Assembly (NCBI GenBank): GCA_020796225.1
Contig: CM036767.1
Span: 22,388,927-22,452,926, forward strand
Direction of reading: 5' to 3'
DNA: 64,000 nt
Source of the DNA: Arion vulgaris
Lineage: Eukaryota > Mollusca > Gastropoda > Stylommatophora > Arionidae
The notes under the pieces are model-generated. The model was not told the origin of the DNA and did not search any database. It worked only from the letters and a program-made list of their open reading frames with translations. A program made the translations under genes and the position numbers. Shown piece by piece: positions 53,855-64,000 of this stretch. Position 1 is the stretch's first letter. Every line of letters begins with the position of its first letter.

Positions 53855-54340
53855 GCATACTACAGAGAGTTGGCACAGAATCTTGAATGAATTACATTGA
53901 GAAACAAAGAACGAAGTGGTGTGGCCACTTAACAATGCATCCAAACTTCAAATGTATACAGAGTCTTCTACAACAGAACATCCGGAAAGAAGGCGAGCGG
54001 AAAACAACGAAAAAGATGATTATATAGCAAAATTATGTCAGAGCAAAAAAACAATCGCCCAAGTCACCAGAACAGCGCAAGACAAAAAGAGAAAACCACG
54101 ACACTGGACAACAACCCGGTAGCGGTGTGACGACACTGGACAACAACCCGGTAGCAGTGTGACGACACTGACAACAACCCGGTAGCAGTGTGACGACACT
54201 GGACAACAACCCGGTAGCAGTGTGACGACACTGACAACAACCCGGTAGCAGTGTGACGACACTGGACAACAACCCGGTAGCAGTGTGACGACACTGGACA
54301 ACAACCCGGTAGCAGTGTGACGACAAAAAAAAAGAAGAAA
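53855..54340 (+). mobile_element. LINE family J 3' end with 32-bp amplification
   Basis: 'LHxETKNEVVWPLNN'-type block, 'cttctacaacagaacatccg', 'agcaaaattatgtcagagca' and 'ccagaacagcgcaagaca' parallel 6.0-6.3 kb. The terminal motif 'cactggacaacaacccggta' plus 'gcagtgtgacga' is then repeated, and the element ends in 'gacgacaaaaaaaaagaag'. Confidence 0.8.
54112..54325 (+). repeat. 32-bp repeat (about 7 units) at the LINE J terminus
   Basis: 'cgacactggacaacaacccg' and 'gtagcagtgtga'; one-base-shorter units ('cactgacaac') alternate with full ones. Confidence 0.95.
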
Positions 54341-54365
54341 GACACAATGTCTTAATAAACTTCTC

Positions 54366-55552
54366 CAAGTATTCCTGGTTGACTATACTGAACAACACAT
54401 GAAAGCATACATATTCCTGGTTGACTATACTGAACAACACATGAAAGCATACATATTCCTGGTTGACTATACTGAACAACTCATGAAAGCATACATATTC
54501 CTGGTTGACTATACTGAACAACACATGAAAGCATACATATTCCTGGTTGACTATACTGAACAACACATGAAAGCATACATATTCCTGGTTGACTATACTG
54601 AACAAGCCATGAAAGCATACATATTCCTGGTTGACTATACTGAACAACTCATGAAAGCATACATATTCCTGGTTGACTATACTGAACAACACATGAAAGC
54701 ATACATATTCCTGGTTGACTATACTGAACAACACATGAAAGCATACATATTCCTGGTTGACTATACTGAACAACTCATGAAAGCATACATATTCCTGGTT
54801 GACTATACTGAACAACTCATGAAAACATACATATTCCTGGTTGACTATACTGAACAAGCCATGAAAGCATACATATTCCTGGTTGACTATACTGAACAAC
54901 TCATGAAAGCATACATATTCCTGGTTGACTATACTGAACAACTCATGAAAGCATACATATTCCTGGTTGACTATACTGAACAACTCATGAAAGCATACAT
55001 ATTCCTGGTTGACTATACTGAACAAGCCATGAAAGCATACATATTCCTGGTTGACTATACTGAACAAGCCATGAAAGCATACATATTCCTGGTTGACTAT
55101 ACTGAACAAGCCATGAAAGCATACATATTCCTGGTTGACTATACTGAACAACACATGAAAGCATACATATTCCTGGTTGACTATACTGAACAGCTCATGA
55201 AAGCATACATATTCCTGGTTGACTATACTGAACAAGCCATGAAAGCATACATATTCCTGGTTGACTATACTGAACAAGCCATGAAAGCATACATATTCCT
55301 GGTTGACTATACTGAACAAGACATGAAAACATACATATTCCTGGTTGACTATACTGAACAACACATGAAAGCATACATATTCCTGGTTGACTATACTGAA
55401 CAAAACATGAAAGCAAACACATATTCCTGGTTGACTATACTGAACAACACATGAAAGCATACATATTCCTGGTTGACTATACTGAACAACACATGAAAGC
55501 ATACATATATTCCTGGTTGACTATACTGAACAACACATGAAAGCATACATAT
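54366..55552 (+). repeat. 42-bp satellite-like array, 28 units
   Basis: 'cctggttgactatactgaac' and 'aacacatgaaagcatacata' plus 'tt', with cacatg, ctcatg and gccatg variants. 42 bp is 14 codons, so both strands are open (repeated 'MKAYIFLVDYTEQ' plus; 'FSIVNQEYVCFH' minus). No gene evidence. Confidence 0.98.
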
Positions 55553-56380
55553 ATTACTATATCCATTAAAAAACCAAAAACAACATTCCAGCTGTAATAA
55601 CTCTTGCATCAAAATTCTTTTATTATGTTTGTCATTTAAGCAGAGCTTCTTTTACTTTTTAACCTTAAGTATTCTAGAGATTTCTTTTGTTTTGAAATGG
55701 CAAAAGTGGAATAAAAATCAGTTTCCAGTGTTTACCCCACATAACAACTGCACACCGGCTGCTGCTAAAAATAGCACACACAACACGCAACGTCAGAAAC
55801 AGAAAACATTAGGGGTAAGAAGGGGTAGGGAGGGGTAGGAAGAGGTTTTTTTTTAAAACTGAAGCTTACAAAATCTTGGCAGGTTATATTTTTAAGCTCA
55901 CTTTCAAATACATAGCTCTGAAACTGGAAAAAATAAGAACAAAAATATTAAGAACAGGAATATTTTTAAACATATGAATTTATCTATCATCTGTAGTTTG
56001 AGATGCTTGTCTGCGAAAGTAGGGCAGCAACACACTTGCCGTTTTCACGTCGTAAGGAACACAGACGTGCTTATTTAAACGCACAAAAATAATGTAGGAT
56101 GACGTCATTAGTTCTGTCTGAAACGAAGCACAAGCTATGCTAATTTTTTGCTGTTGAATCTAATATTAGAAAAAAGCAGCACATTTTGAACAATAATATG
56201 CAGTACACACCACACGTTTCAAAGTTGATGTGTTATGAAGGATTCTCGCATAGTTTATGTGTATGTGATGAATGTTTTGGACAGGGCAGTTATATCGACC
56301 AACTTATGCTGACTTAAATAGCAGTCTGATAACGCTTAGAGAATATGCAATCATTTTCAGAGGTCATCCTTACATAGCAC
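55553..56380. other. Unassigned single-copy-looking sequence
   Basis: About 0.8 kb with no tandem repeat, transposon motif or spliced exon that I can support. A G-rich tract at about 55811-55845 is notable. Confidence 0.45.
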
Positions 56381-56384
56381 ACCT

Positions 56385-57005
56385 TCACAGTCGCAGCTAC
56401 ACAACACACTTTCATTACATAATTAAACAAACACACTTACACGGCGTCCTTAAATAAGTACTTACACAACTCACCTACATAATGCACTTACACAGCCCAC
56501 TTGTATAACGCGCACACATACATCACTTACACAAAAGCACTAAAACATCATACTTACAGAACGCGCTTCATAGAACATTCACTTTATGCACTTACACAGC
56601 ATACTTACAGAACGCGCTTCATAGAACATTCACTTTATGCACTTAAACAGCACACTTACAGAAACTATTTACTTATCATCAACCCCAAAATTCTGACTCA
56701 AGTGCTCTATTAGTATGTAAAGAATGTACAGCCAAACTTACTTTCATTGTACTTGCACAGCACACTTACTTGCACAGCACACTTGCTTGCACAGCACACT
56801 TGCACAGCACACTTGCACAACACACTTTCACGTCCCACTTACACAACGCACTTTCAGAGCCCACTTACACAACACACTTTTTCAAAGCACACTTACACAA
56901 CACACATTTTCATAGCACACTTTCACAACACACTTTCGTAGCACATTTACACAGCACACTTTCATAGCACACTTACACAACACACTTTCGTGGTCCACTT
57001 AAACG
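56385..57005 (+). repeat. Degenerate 15-bp type 'cacacttacacaaca' array with a 65-bp duplication
   Basis: Loose units of 'cacttacacaacacac' and 'actttcatagcacac'. Within it, 'catacttacagaacgcgctt' and 'catagaacattcactttatg' form a 65-bp direct duplication (56549-56660). Confidence 0.9.
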
Positions 57006-57370
57006 TCACATTTACACACCTCACAGATAACAACTTGTTTCTGGTGTACACACTTTTCACTTTGTATCTTCTGATAACGTTGGTGAGTTTTCACAAGCAT
57101 CTCCTCTCACATACTGCTTGATTATCATCTAGTGTGCATTAGATAATGTCCATGTTTGATATTAGTAGCGAAGGATGGTATGCATATGATATTTATAATA
57201 ATCAACTCAAATACCCATATTTATCTGTTTCAGAAATGATGTCAGTTTTTCTATTACTGCGTTAACGTTACGGTATCTTGTTTGATGACGGTTACACATT
57301 TTCTATTTTGTAACAATACTTTCCAGTGATATTTTGTACAAATACTTCACATTGATAGTCTGTTTGAAGT
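57006..57370. other. Unassigned
   Basis: No recognised feature. Confidence 0.4.
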
Positions 57371-57371
57371 C

Positions 57372-57455
57372 ACATACTCACAGGCTCAGATCACAAACAA
57401 ATCACATAGAGTGGTTAACAAGTGGTCGATGTGGAGATTTCGAAGAAGAAGTGAC
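57372..57455 (+). mobile_element. SINE-like element C, 3' end (copy C7)
   Basis: 'caggctcagatcacaaacaa', 'agagtggttaacaagtggtc' and 'gaagaagaagtg'. Only the last 80 bp. Confidence 0.8.
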
Positions 57456-57608
57456 CTAATGAATATGCTCAAGAAGATTGAAACAGGCTGGAGTGAAAGA
57501 CAATGATTGGAGTCGTTGAAGAGGTCTAAGCTGACAACAAAAATAAATGGTTATTGTGCAAGGGCATGCAGTTGTAAGGAGAAATGAATGAGTTGATAGG
57601 CTAGCAGA
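57456..57608. other. Unassigned
   Basis: No feature, apart from a short 'taataataataata' run near its end. Confidence 0.4.
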
Positions 57609-57609
57609 T

Positions 57610-57950
57610 ATAATAATAATAATAATTACTCTCGTACCGTTATACGTTACATAGAGCCCGTAAGTAATTTCTCCGCTCTGTCCTGGGCAACTCGCTCAAT
57701 CTCTTCCTTGAAATGGAAACCGATATTTATTGCCACTTTCAAAAAAGTTCATTTCATGGTCTCTCTAGGGTGTTCTCTTTGTCTTGAACACTTTGCATGC
57801 CTCGTCAATGCCTGCTTTTGCTACTCTTTGACCATTTCTTCCCAAGGTATGTCCACTTATCTCCATCTTCTCCCTCTTATAATAGTTGTTACCAGTGGTT
57901 GACCAGACATGTCTCTGATCCGTCCCATTTTATACTTGCAGATATGACAG
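57610..57950 (-). mobile_element. LINE family D ORF2 C-terminus
   Basis: Minus-strand match to 42.8-43.15 kb: 'cgtaccgttatacgttacat', 'gtaatttctccgctctgtcc', 'gcaactcgctcaatctcttc', 'cttatctccatcttctccct' and 'gttgaccagacatgtctctg'. Its single, unamplified 'tctccatcttctcc' segment contrasts with the array at 5 kb. Confidence 0.87.
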
Positions 57951-58128
57951 CCTGAAAAGCGGACGAGCAATGGACAAGGTTGATACTCTGAATTCCCTAA
58001 TGGAGAGAGGACAGGGAAATGATTCAAGTAATGGTGGTGAGTCTACAACCCTAACAAGACTGCACATATAACAAGTTAAATGTGGTGTAGCTAGACAAAA
58101 TCACTATATTGAAAGCTAAAGAAGAATA
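57951..58128. other. Unassigned
   Basis: No recognised feature. Confidence 0.4.
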
Positions 58129-58129
58129 G

Positions 58130-58250
58130 TAAACCAACAAAGAACTGGTGGCGTTAATTTCCACAAGCCGAAAGACACACTGAAAAGGAGATCGGAGCAC
58201 TTATAGCAAATTGGTTCGATGTGCAGTGATGATGACCCCACGACTAAACT
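58130..58250 (+). mobile_element. SINE family B tail fragment (copy B8)
   Basis: 'aaggagatcggagcactta' and 'gtgcagtgatgatgacccc' match the family 3' end. The upstream part is not alignable. Confidence 0.55.
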
Positions 58251-58414
58251 GAACTAAAATTTCTAGGAATTATATAACATTTATGTTTCAAAATTAAGAA
58301 AGTAGCAGAGTACTTTACTTCTAGAATGTATTGTTTGAAACCTCGATGTTGTTAATCCGTTGAAGAGTATAGCTGCAGACAGTTCCTGTGAAACCTTAAT
58401 CGTATGAGCTTGGA

Positions 58415-58745
58415 TTGAAGATTGGAATAGCTTGACTTATTGAAGATTGAAAGAGCTTGGATTGAAGATTGAAAGAGTTTGGATTAAGATTGAAGAGTTT
58501 GGATTGACGATTGATGAGCTTGATTAAAGAATGGATGCGTTTGGATTGAAGATTGGATGAGCTTGGATTAAAGAATGGATGAGTTGATGTAGATTGATGA
58601 GCTTGAATTAAAGATTGAAGAGTTTAGATTGAAGATTGATGAGCTTGATTAAAGCATGAAAGTTTGGATTAAGATTGTATGAGCTTGGAGTGAAGATTGT
58701 ATGAGCTTGGATTGAAGATTGGAAGAGCTTGGATTGAAGATGGGA
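58415..58745 (+). repeat. Degenerate 20-21 bp repeat
   Basis: Units 'gagcttggattgaagattga' with many single-base losses (gagtttgg, gagcttgattaaag). Confidence 0.93.
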
Positions 58746-58930
58746 GTGGCCAGGAAAGAGAAGACATATGAGTAAACACATCAATCAACATTGAATTGGT
58801 ACGGGTTAGTCGCTTGAAGCTGTTGGAGATGTTGCAAAGGAAATCGAAACACATATGAACATGTCTAGACTACAATGCAGATATTTCAAACTGAAACACC
58901 TAATTTTACAACCTGAAGGCGACCTTTTTT
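58746..58930. other. Unassigned
   Basis: No recognised feature. Confidence 0.4.
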
Positions 58931-58934
58931 CAGA

Positions 58935-59300
58935 CCATATTCAGTTCATCATAAAGTAGCGTGTCCCTACCGGAACTTGGCTCACATGACAGTAGTCCAG
59001 AAAAGTTCTCTGTTCTGTGCAAGTTGACCGGCGTCAGCAGCAGTCATTCTTAGATCGTCAATGACATCTTGCACCAGTCGTCTTCTATGTTTTCATTCTA
59101 TGTCTCTCATTCTTCTTCCATGCACCATTCCCTTCAAAGTTATCTTCTCTAGGCATTTATGTCGTTTGATGTGTCCGAAATATTTAATTTCCCTTGATTG
59201 TATGCTCTTTCATTGCCAACTATCTTTAATATCAACATCTAGTTATCTCTCCAAATAAGAGCTTCAGGTTTCGTGTCTTTCAAACACCGTCGAATATACA
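58935..59300 (-). mobile_element. LINE family I ORF2 3' end
   Basis: Minus strand: 'REIKYFGHIKRHKCLEK', 'GMVHGRRMRDI', 'RRRLVQDVIDDLRMTA' and 'ADAGQLAQNRELF'. Same family as 32.6 kb. A few stops and shifts. Confidence 0.82.
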
Positions 59301-59575
59301 ACATAGAAAATTAGGTCAGATTCGAATAGTGCTTGTGCAAACGCAGACGATTATATTTTCTGCTTGTAGATATGTGGCGAAACAATCGTACACATACACA
59401 CAAGTATACACATAAAACATTCTGTGCTATTTTTCTACATAAAAAAACGACAACTAAAGACAAACAACAATTTCGAAAACTGTTGTTGCTTTTCTTTGAA
59501 AATTGAAATAAAAAAACATATTTAAAACCTCAGTACGAAATGAGTTTACAGTAAACAAGATTTGTTTTCTGTTCA
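59301..59575. other. Unassigned
   Basis: No recognised feature. Confidence 0.4.
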
Positions 59576-59577
59576 AA

Positions 59578-59932
59578 TCAGTTTGAAAAGTAAGTTTAAG
59601 AAGCTGAGTAAGCAGTTTGAAAAGTAAGTTTAAGAAATGTTTCAAAGTAGTTTTCAAAAGTAAGTTTAAGAAGCACATCAGTTTGAAAAGTAAGTTTAAG
59701 AAGCACATCAGTTTGAAAAGTAAGTTTAAGAAGCACATCAGTTTGAAAAGTAAGTTTAAGAAGCACATCAGTTTGAAAAGTAAGTTTAAGAAGCACATCA
59801 GTTTGAAAAGTAAGTTTAAGAATCATAGCAGTTTCAAAAGTAAGTTTAAGAAGCACATCAGTTTGAAAAGTAAGTTTAAGAAGCACATCAGTTTGAAAAG
59901 TAAGTTTAAGAAGCACAGCAGTTTTAAATTTG
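59578..59932 (+). repeat. 30-bp repeat, about 11 units
   Basis: 'cagtttgaaaagtaagttta' plus 'agaagcacat', nearly perfect. 30 bp is 10 codons, so all local frames look like 'KSKFKKHISL'. Ends just before SINE C8. Confidence 0.96.
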
Positions 59933-59957
59933 ACAACATTTTCTTACATTTTTGTCA

Positions 59958-60212
59958 AGAGACCGCCCATGTGGTACCGGGGCCTGTAACGGAAGCAACG
60001 AATAGTACCACTGCGATCTACAAGGCATGTCGAGGCGACCGATGTTGGACCTAGGAAGCTACCCTAGTAAATAAAAAGCATCGCAGAAATCGGATATGCT
60101 GCGTTACTTGTAGGCGAATAACTGGCACAAAGTACAATTGCTCTTAGACTCAGATCACATAGAATGGTTAACAAGTGATCGATTTGGATCGTTTGAAGAA
60201 GAAGAAGGTCAA
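59958..60212 (+). mobile_element. SINE-like element C (copy C8)
   Basis: 'gtaccggggcctgtaacgga', 'agtaccactgcgatctacaa', 'gaagctaccctagtaaataa', 'gtacaattgctcttagactc' and a 'gaagaagaagg' tail. Near full length. Confidence 0.86.
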
Positions 60213-60307
60213 GAGTAAATATTATATAGTTATCTACAGTGTGATATATAATGCAGTACATCATGGACAATAACTATATAAACAGCAAGATTAAAAAAAC
60301 CCCAGTA

Positions 60308-60530
60308 ATTACCGCCTGTAGTTCCGCCTGTTAAGGGGGTGTAGAACAGGGCAACACGACTCTGATGAATTTAATGGCTGATGCTGTCACCACAAAATTG
60401 TTCAGATTATGATTGGTCTTTTATGCCCCGATAGAACTTTTTTTGTGTGGCCTGACTGGGGATAAAACCCGGGTCTCCCGAATAGTAGCCTGCGTTCTAA
60501 TCCATTAGGCCAGACGCTCCTCAACAGCAA
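60308..60530 (-). mobile_element. tRNA-derived SINE, family F (copy F3), near full length
   Basis: Minus-strand head: A box TGGCCTAATGG and a B-box-like 'cgggttttatcc', then the family body 'ggtgtagaacagggcaac' reversed. It defines the head of family F. Confidence 0.82.
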
Positions 60531-60604
60531 GATATACAGCGTCAGAATAAATATGATTTTACCAGAAAAGTTTAGTGGTCAGATGTTCATTACTGCACAT
60601 CAAA

Positions 60605-62310
60605 CCAATTCGTTCATAAGTGTTCCGTTCTCTTCTTGAGTATACTTCTCATTCGTTCATAAGTGCTCCTCTCTCTTCTTGAGTATACTTCTCATTCGTT
60701 CATAAGTGCTCCCTTCTCTTCTTGAGTATACTTCTCATTCGTTCATAAGTGCTACCTTCTCTTCTTGAGTATACTTCTCATTCGTTCATAAGTGCTACCT
60801 TCTCTTCTTGAGTATACTTCTCATTCGTTCATAAGTGCTACCTTCTCTTCTTGAGTATACTTCTCATTCGTTCATAAGTGCTACCTTCTCTTCTTGAGTA
60901 TACTTCTCATTCGTTCATAAGTGCTACCTTCTCTTCTTGAGTATACTTCTCATTCGTTCATAAGTGCTCCTCTCTCTTCTTGAGTATACTTCTCATTCGT
61001 TCATAAGTGCTCCCTTCTCTTCTTGAGTATACTTCTCATTCATTCATAAGTGCTCCTCTCTCTTCTTGAGTATACTTCTCATTCGTTCATAAGTGCTCCC
61101 TTCTCTTCTTGAGTATACTTCTCATTCATTCATAAGTGCTACCTTCTCTTCTTGAGTATACTTCTCATTCGTTCATAAGTGCTCCCTTCTCTTCTTGAGT
61201 ATACTTCTCATTCGTTCATAAGTGCTACCTTCTCTTCTTGAGTATACTTCTCATTCGTTCATAAGTGCTACCTTCTCTTCTTGAGTATACTTCTCATTCG
61301 TTCATAAGTGCTACCTTCTCTTCTTGAGTATACTTCTCATTCGTTCATAAGTGCTACCTTCTCTTCTTGAGTATACTTCTCATTCGTTCATAAGTGCTCC
61401 TCTCTCTTCTTGAGTATACTTCTCATTCGTTCATAAGTGCTCCTCTCTCTTCTTGAGTATACTTCTCATTCATTCATAAGTGCTACCTTCTCTTCTTGAG
61501 TATACTTCTCATTCGTTCATAAGTCTCCTTCTCTTCTTGAGTATACTTCTCATTCATTCATAAGTGCTACCTTCTCTTCTTGAGTATACTTCTCATTCGT
61601 TCATAAGTGCTCCTCTCTCTTCTTGAGTATACTTCTCATTCGTTCATAAGTGCTCCTCTCTCTTCTTGAGTATATTCTTCTTCATAAGCCTTCTGGGATA
61701 CTTCATTCAATTCAAGTGCCCTTCTCTTCTTGAGTATACTTCTCATTCTTCATAAGTGCTCCTCTCTCTTCTTGAGTATACTTACTTCTTCATTCTAGTA
61801 ACTTCATAAGTGCTCCCTTCTCTTCTTGAGTATACTTCTCATTCATTCATAAGTGCTACCTTCTCTTCTTGAGTATACTTCTCATTCGTTCATAAGTGCT
61901 CCCTTCTCTTCTTGAGTATACTTCTCATTCATTCATAAGTGCTCCTCTCTCTTCTTGAGTATACTTCTCATTCGTTCATAAGTGCTCCCTTCTCTTCTTG
62001 AGTATACTTCTCATTCATTCATAAGTGCTCTTCTTTCTTGAGTATACTCTCATTCTTCATAAGTGCCTCTCTGAGTATACTTCATTCGTTCATAAGTGCT
62101 CCTTCTTCTTGAGTATACTTCATTCATTCATAAGTGCTCCTCTCTTCTTGAGTATACTTCTATCGTTCATAAGTGCTCCTTCTTTTTGAGTATACTTCTC
62201 ATTCATTCATAAGTGCTACCTTCTCTTCTTGAGTATACTTCTCATTCGTTCATAAGTGCTCCTTCTCTTCTTGAGTATACTTCTCATTCTTCATATGCTT
62301 CTTCGTATCT
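60605..62310 (+). repeat. 43-bp satellite-like array, about 40 units
   Basis: 'attcgttcataagtgctcct' and 'ctcttcttgagtatacttct', with cctctct, cccttct and accttct variants and G/A in attcgttc. Regular to 61.66 kb, then clusters of deletions (61.67-61.80, 62.03-62.20 and 62.28-62.32 kb). Confidence 0.97.
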
Positions 62311-62660
62311 TCATTCAGAGCCTGGCAACTAATGACACCAGATCTATGCTCGTCTAATATTCTTTACAGACGCATGTACATGAATACGATATCAAGGGCA
62401 AAAAGACGTTCAGAAAGAGACCAACGCTAGAGAAAAAAAAAACTCAGTCAAAATCAAAAATGGTAGTAAAAAGCTACAGTCCCATTACTCTATTGGTTGT
62501 CTATCCTATATACTGAGTGTTTCTTGATAAAATCAAACACCAGTCATGATTCCTGGATTAAGAGTAGGATTACGGGATTATATGTTGAGTCAAGAGGATT
62601 ATATACCGGATCCAGAAGATGAGAAAGTGACACTAACGCTCTCTATAAGTGACACACGCT
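62311..62660. other. Unassigned
   Basis: No recognised feature. Confidence 0.4.
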
Positions 62661-62664
62661 GTTT

Positions 62665-63262
62665 TGAAAAGGCTTGTTAAAACAGCAACGCTTTACATCA
62701 TCAACTGTGTAACGTTTACAACTGATATATGTGAGCTTTACATCATCAACTGTGTAACGTTTACAACTGCTATATGTGAGCTTTACATCATCAACTGTGT
62801 AACGTTTACAACTGATATATGTGAGCTTTACATCATCAACTGTGTAACGTTCACTGTTATATGTGAGCTTTACATCATCAACTGTGTAACGTTTACACTG
62901 TTATATGTGAGCTTTACATCATCAACTGTATAACGTTTACAACTGCTATATGTTGTTTACATCATAGACTGTTAACGTTTACAACTGATATATTAGCTTT
63001 ACATCATCAACTGTGTAACGTTTCAACTGCTATATTTAGCTTTCATCATCAACTGTGTAACGTTTAATATGATATATGTAGCTTTACATCATCAACTGCT
63101 TAACGTTTACAACGGTCAATTTGGCTTACATGCTCAACTGTAAGCGTTTCTAGGCTGATAATATGGAGCTTTACATCATCAACCTGTGTAAGTTTAACTG
63201 ATATTGTGAGCTTTACATCATCAACTGCATAACGGTTCGATCTGTTATATGTAAGACTGTAA
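62665..63262 (+). repeat. 45-bp repeat, about 13 units, decaying rightward
   Basis: 'gagctttacatcatcaactg' and 'tgtaacgtttacaactgata' plus 'tatgt'. The first five units are regular; later ones lose bases in every unit. Confidence 0.95.
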
Positions 63263-63297
63263 TGTACTAATCAGTCAAATTATGTACTATCCTCCTT

Positions 63298-63339
63298 TTC
63301 GCTTTCTCTCCCTCTCTCTCTCCCTCTCTCTCTCTCTCT

Positions 63340-63390
<51 letters not shown>
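63298..63390 (+). repeat. (CT)n followed by (TA)n microsatellite
   Basis: About 44 bp of CT-rich repeats then about 49 bp of pure TA. Confidence 0.97.
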
Positions 63391-63392
<2 letters not shown>

Positions 63393-63404
63393 CCTTTTTC
63401 GTCT

Positions 63405-63560
63405 ATACAGACGGTCAATTGGCTCAAATGGCTCGATGGTTGTGTTCGTAAGAATGCTCGTATTGCTAGGCTAGGCAATGGATGCCGTACGAAATAAGGT
63501 TAAGTGGTTCGAATCCTGTGTTTGATAGTTTGTTTGTGTCGGAAGCTCTTAAAATACTTG
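63405..63560 (+). mobile_element. tRNA-derived SINE head (family G)
   Basis: A box TGGCTCAAATGG-like (fits TRGYNNARNNG) around 63420 and a perfect B box GGTTCGAATCC near 63508-63518. The interval between the boxes is longer than normal (about 80 bases), so it is either interrupted or a fused head. Confidence 0.55.
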
Positions 63561-64000
63561 AACACTGTTTTCAAATGAGCACTGTACAAATATGTTGATA
63601 CTAAATTCATTCAAACGTCAAGAGGCGAATAGACGTTAATTTTGGTTTTATTAAAAATATTTTAAAAAAAAATTGTAACAGAACGTCTTTCTCTTCCGCT
63701 GGATCTTTCGAGAATTTCATAATAATTATAATTATTCCTATAAGTTATATTTAAAACAAATAAATATATATATATAGGCTTTATACACATTTATAAATTG
63801 AATTTCTTTTAAAATATTTTTTGGAACGTCTAAAAAAAAAGTTGACCGGGATTGTATACCTGTCATCTTTGCACCTCAAGCTAAATTCAATATTCTGGTA
63901 ATGGACTTGTCGACATCTATTTAAACAAGACATGAATTTAAATGAGACACGGTTATCATAAAAAGACCTGTAACATGCAGGTTTATGGCATCAGACAGTT
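63561..64000. other. Unassigned AT-rich end of window
   Basis: No tandem array, transposon motif or exon recognised. Confidence 0.45.

Noticed and set aside
54033..55502. Long frames over the 42-bp array
   Set aside because: Both strands open because 42 is a multiple of three; the minus frame runs into LINE J antisense.

Overview
This is a stretch of animal (metazoan) nuclear DNA, AT-rich and almost gene-free. It is packed with short-unit tandem arrays and broken retroelements. No bacterial or viral gene organisation is present. The mix of many LINE 3' ends, several tRNA-derived SINE families, Penelope-like elements with a GIY-YIG nuclease, and one nicotinic-type ligand-gated channel exon fits a lophotrochozoan invertebrate, perhaps a mollusc. 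The species cannot be fixed from the sequence alone.

The only host-gene signal is on the minus strand. A signal-peptide exon lies at 13884-13962, with an acceptor, an ATG, 17 hydrophobic codons and a GTAAGT donor in phase 1. A phase-compatible exon at 4409-4539 carries the 'QIMGLDEKQQVLTLNVW' signature of the nicotinic acetylcholine receptor (Cys-loop) ligand-binding domain and ends in GTAAGT. The two would be joined across an intron of about 9.3 kb filled with repeats. Later exons must lie left of the window and earlier ones to the right of 13962.

Everything else is repeat. (1) LINE remnants are nearly all the last 100-250 codons of ORF2 (families called D, E, F, G, H, I, J, K, L and others here), some nested in each other. 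(2) tRNA-derived SINEs: family A has perfect pol III A and B boxes; family B is about 400 bp with a TCAA-type tail; C and X are SINE-like with a GAA tail; E, F and G are further types. (3) Four Penelope-like 3' ends. (4) One foldback, MITE-like palindrome at 44.2-44.6 kb. (5) About 35 tandem arrays with units of 8-115 bp. The largest are 36 bp (19.3-22.0 kb), 81 bp (37.2-42.0 kb), 36 bp (45.5-49.1 kb), 43 bp (49.6-51.8 kb), 42 bp (54.4-55.6 kb) and 43 bp (60.6-62.3 kb).

The most interesting pattern is that many arrays are internal amplifications of transposon sequence. The 60-unit, 81-bp array is the 3' terminus of a 5'-truncated LINE that sits inside a SINE B and is still flanked by a 12-bp target-site duplication. 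The 24-bp array at 26.8-27.9 kb is an expansion inside another SINE B. The 56-bp array at 5 kb is a segment of LINE D. The 8/16-bp array at 18.7-19.0 kb grew in a SINE A A-box. The 46-bp array at 15.2-15.5 kb is inside SINE C, and the 32-bp array at 54.1-54.3 kb is a LINE J 3' end. Most other arrays start or stop at a transposon boundary. The very long open frames (up to 1,635 codons) arise only because 27-, 36-, 42- and 81-bp units are multiples of three without stop codons, and I do not call them genes.
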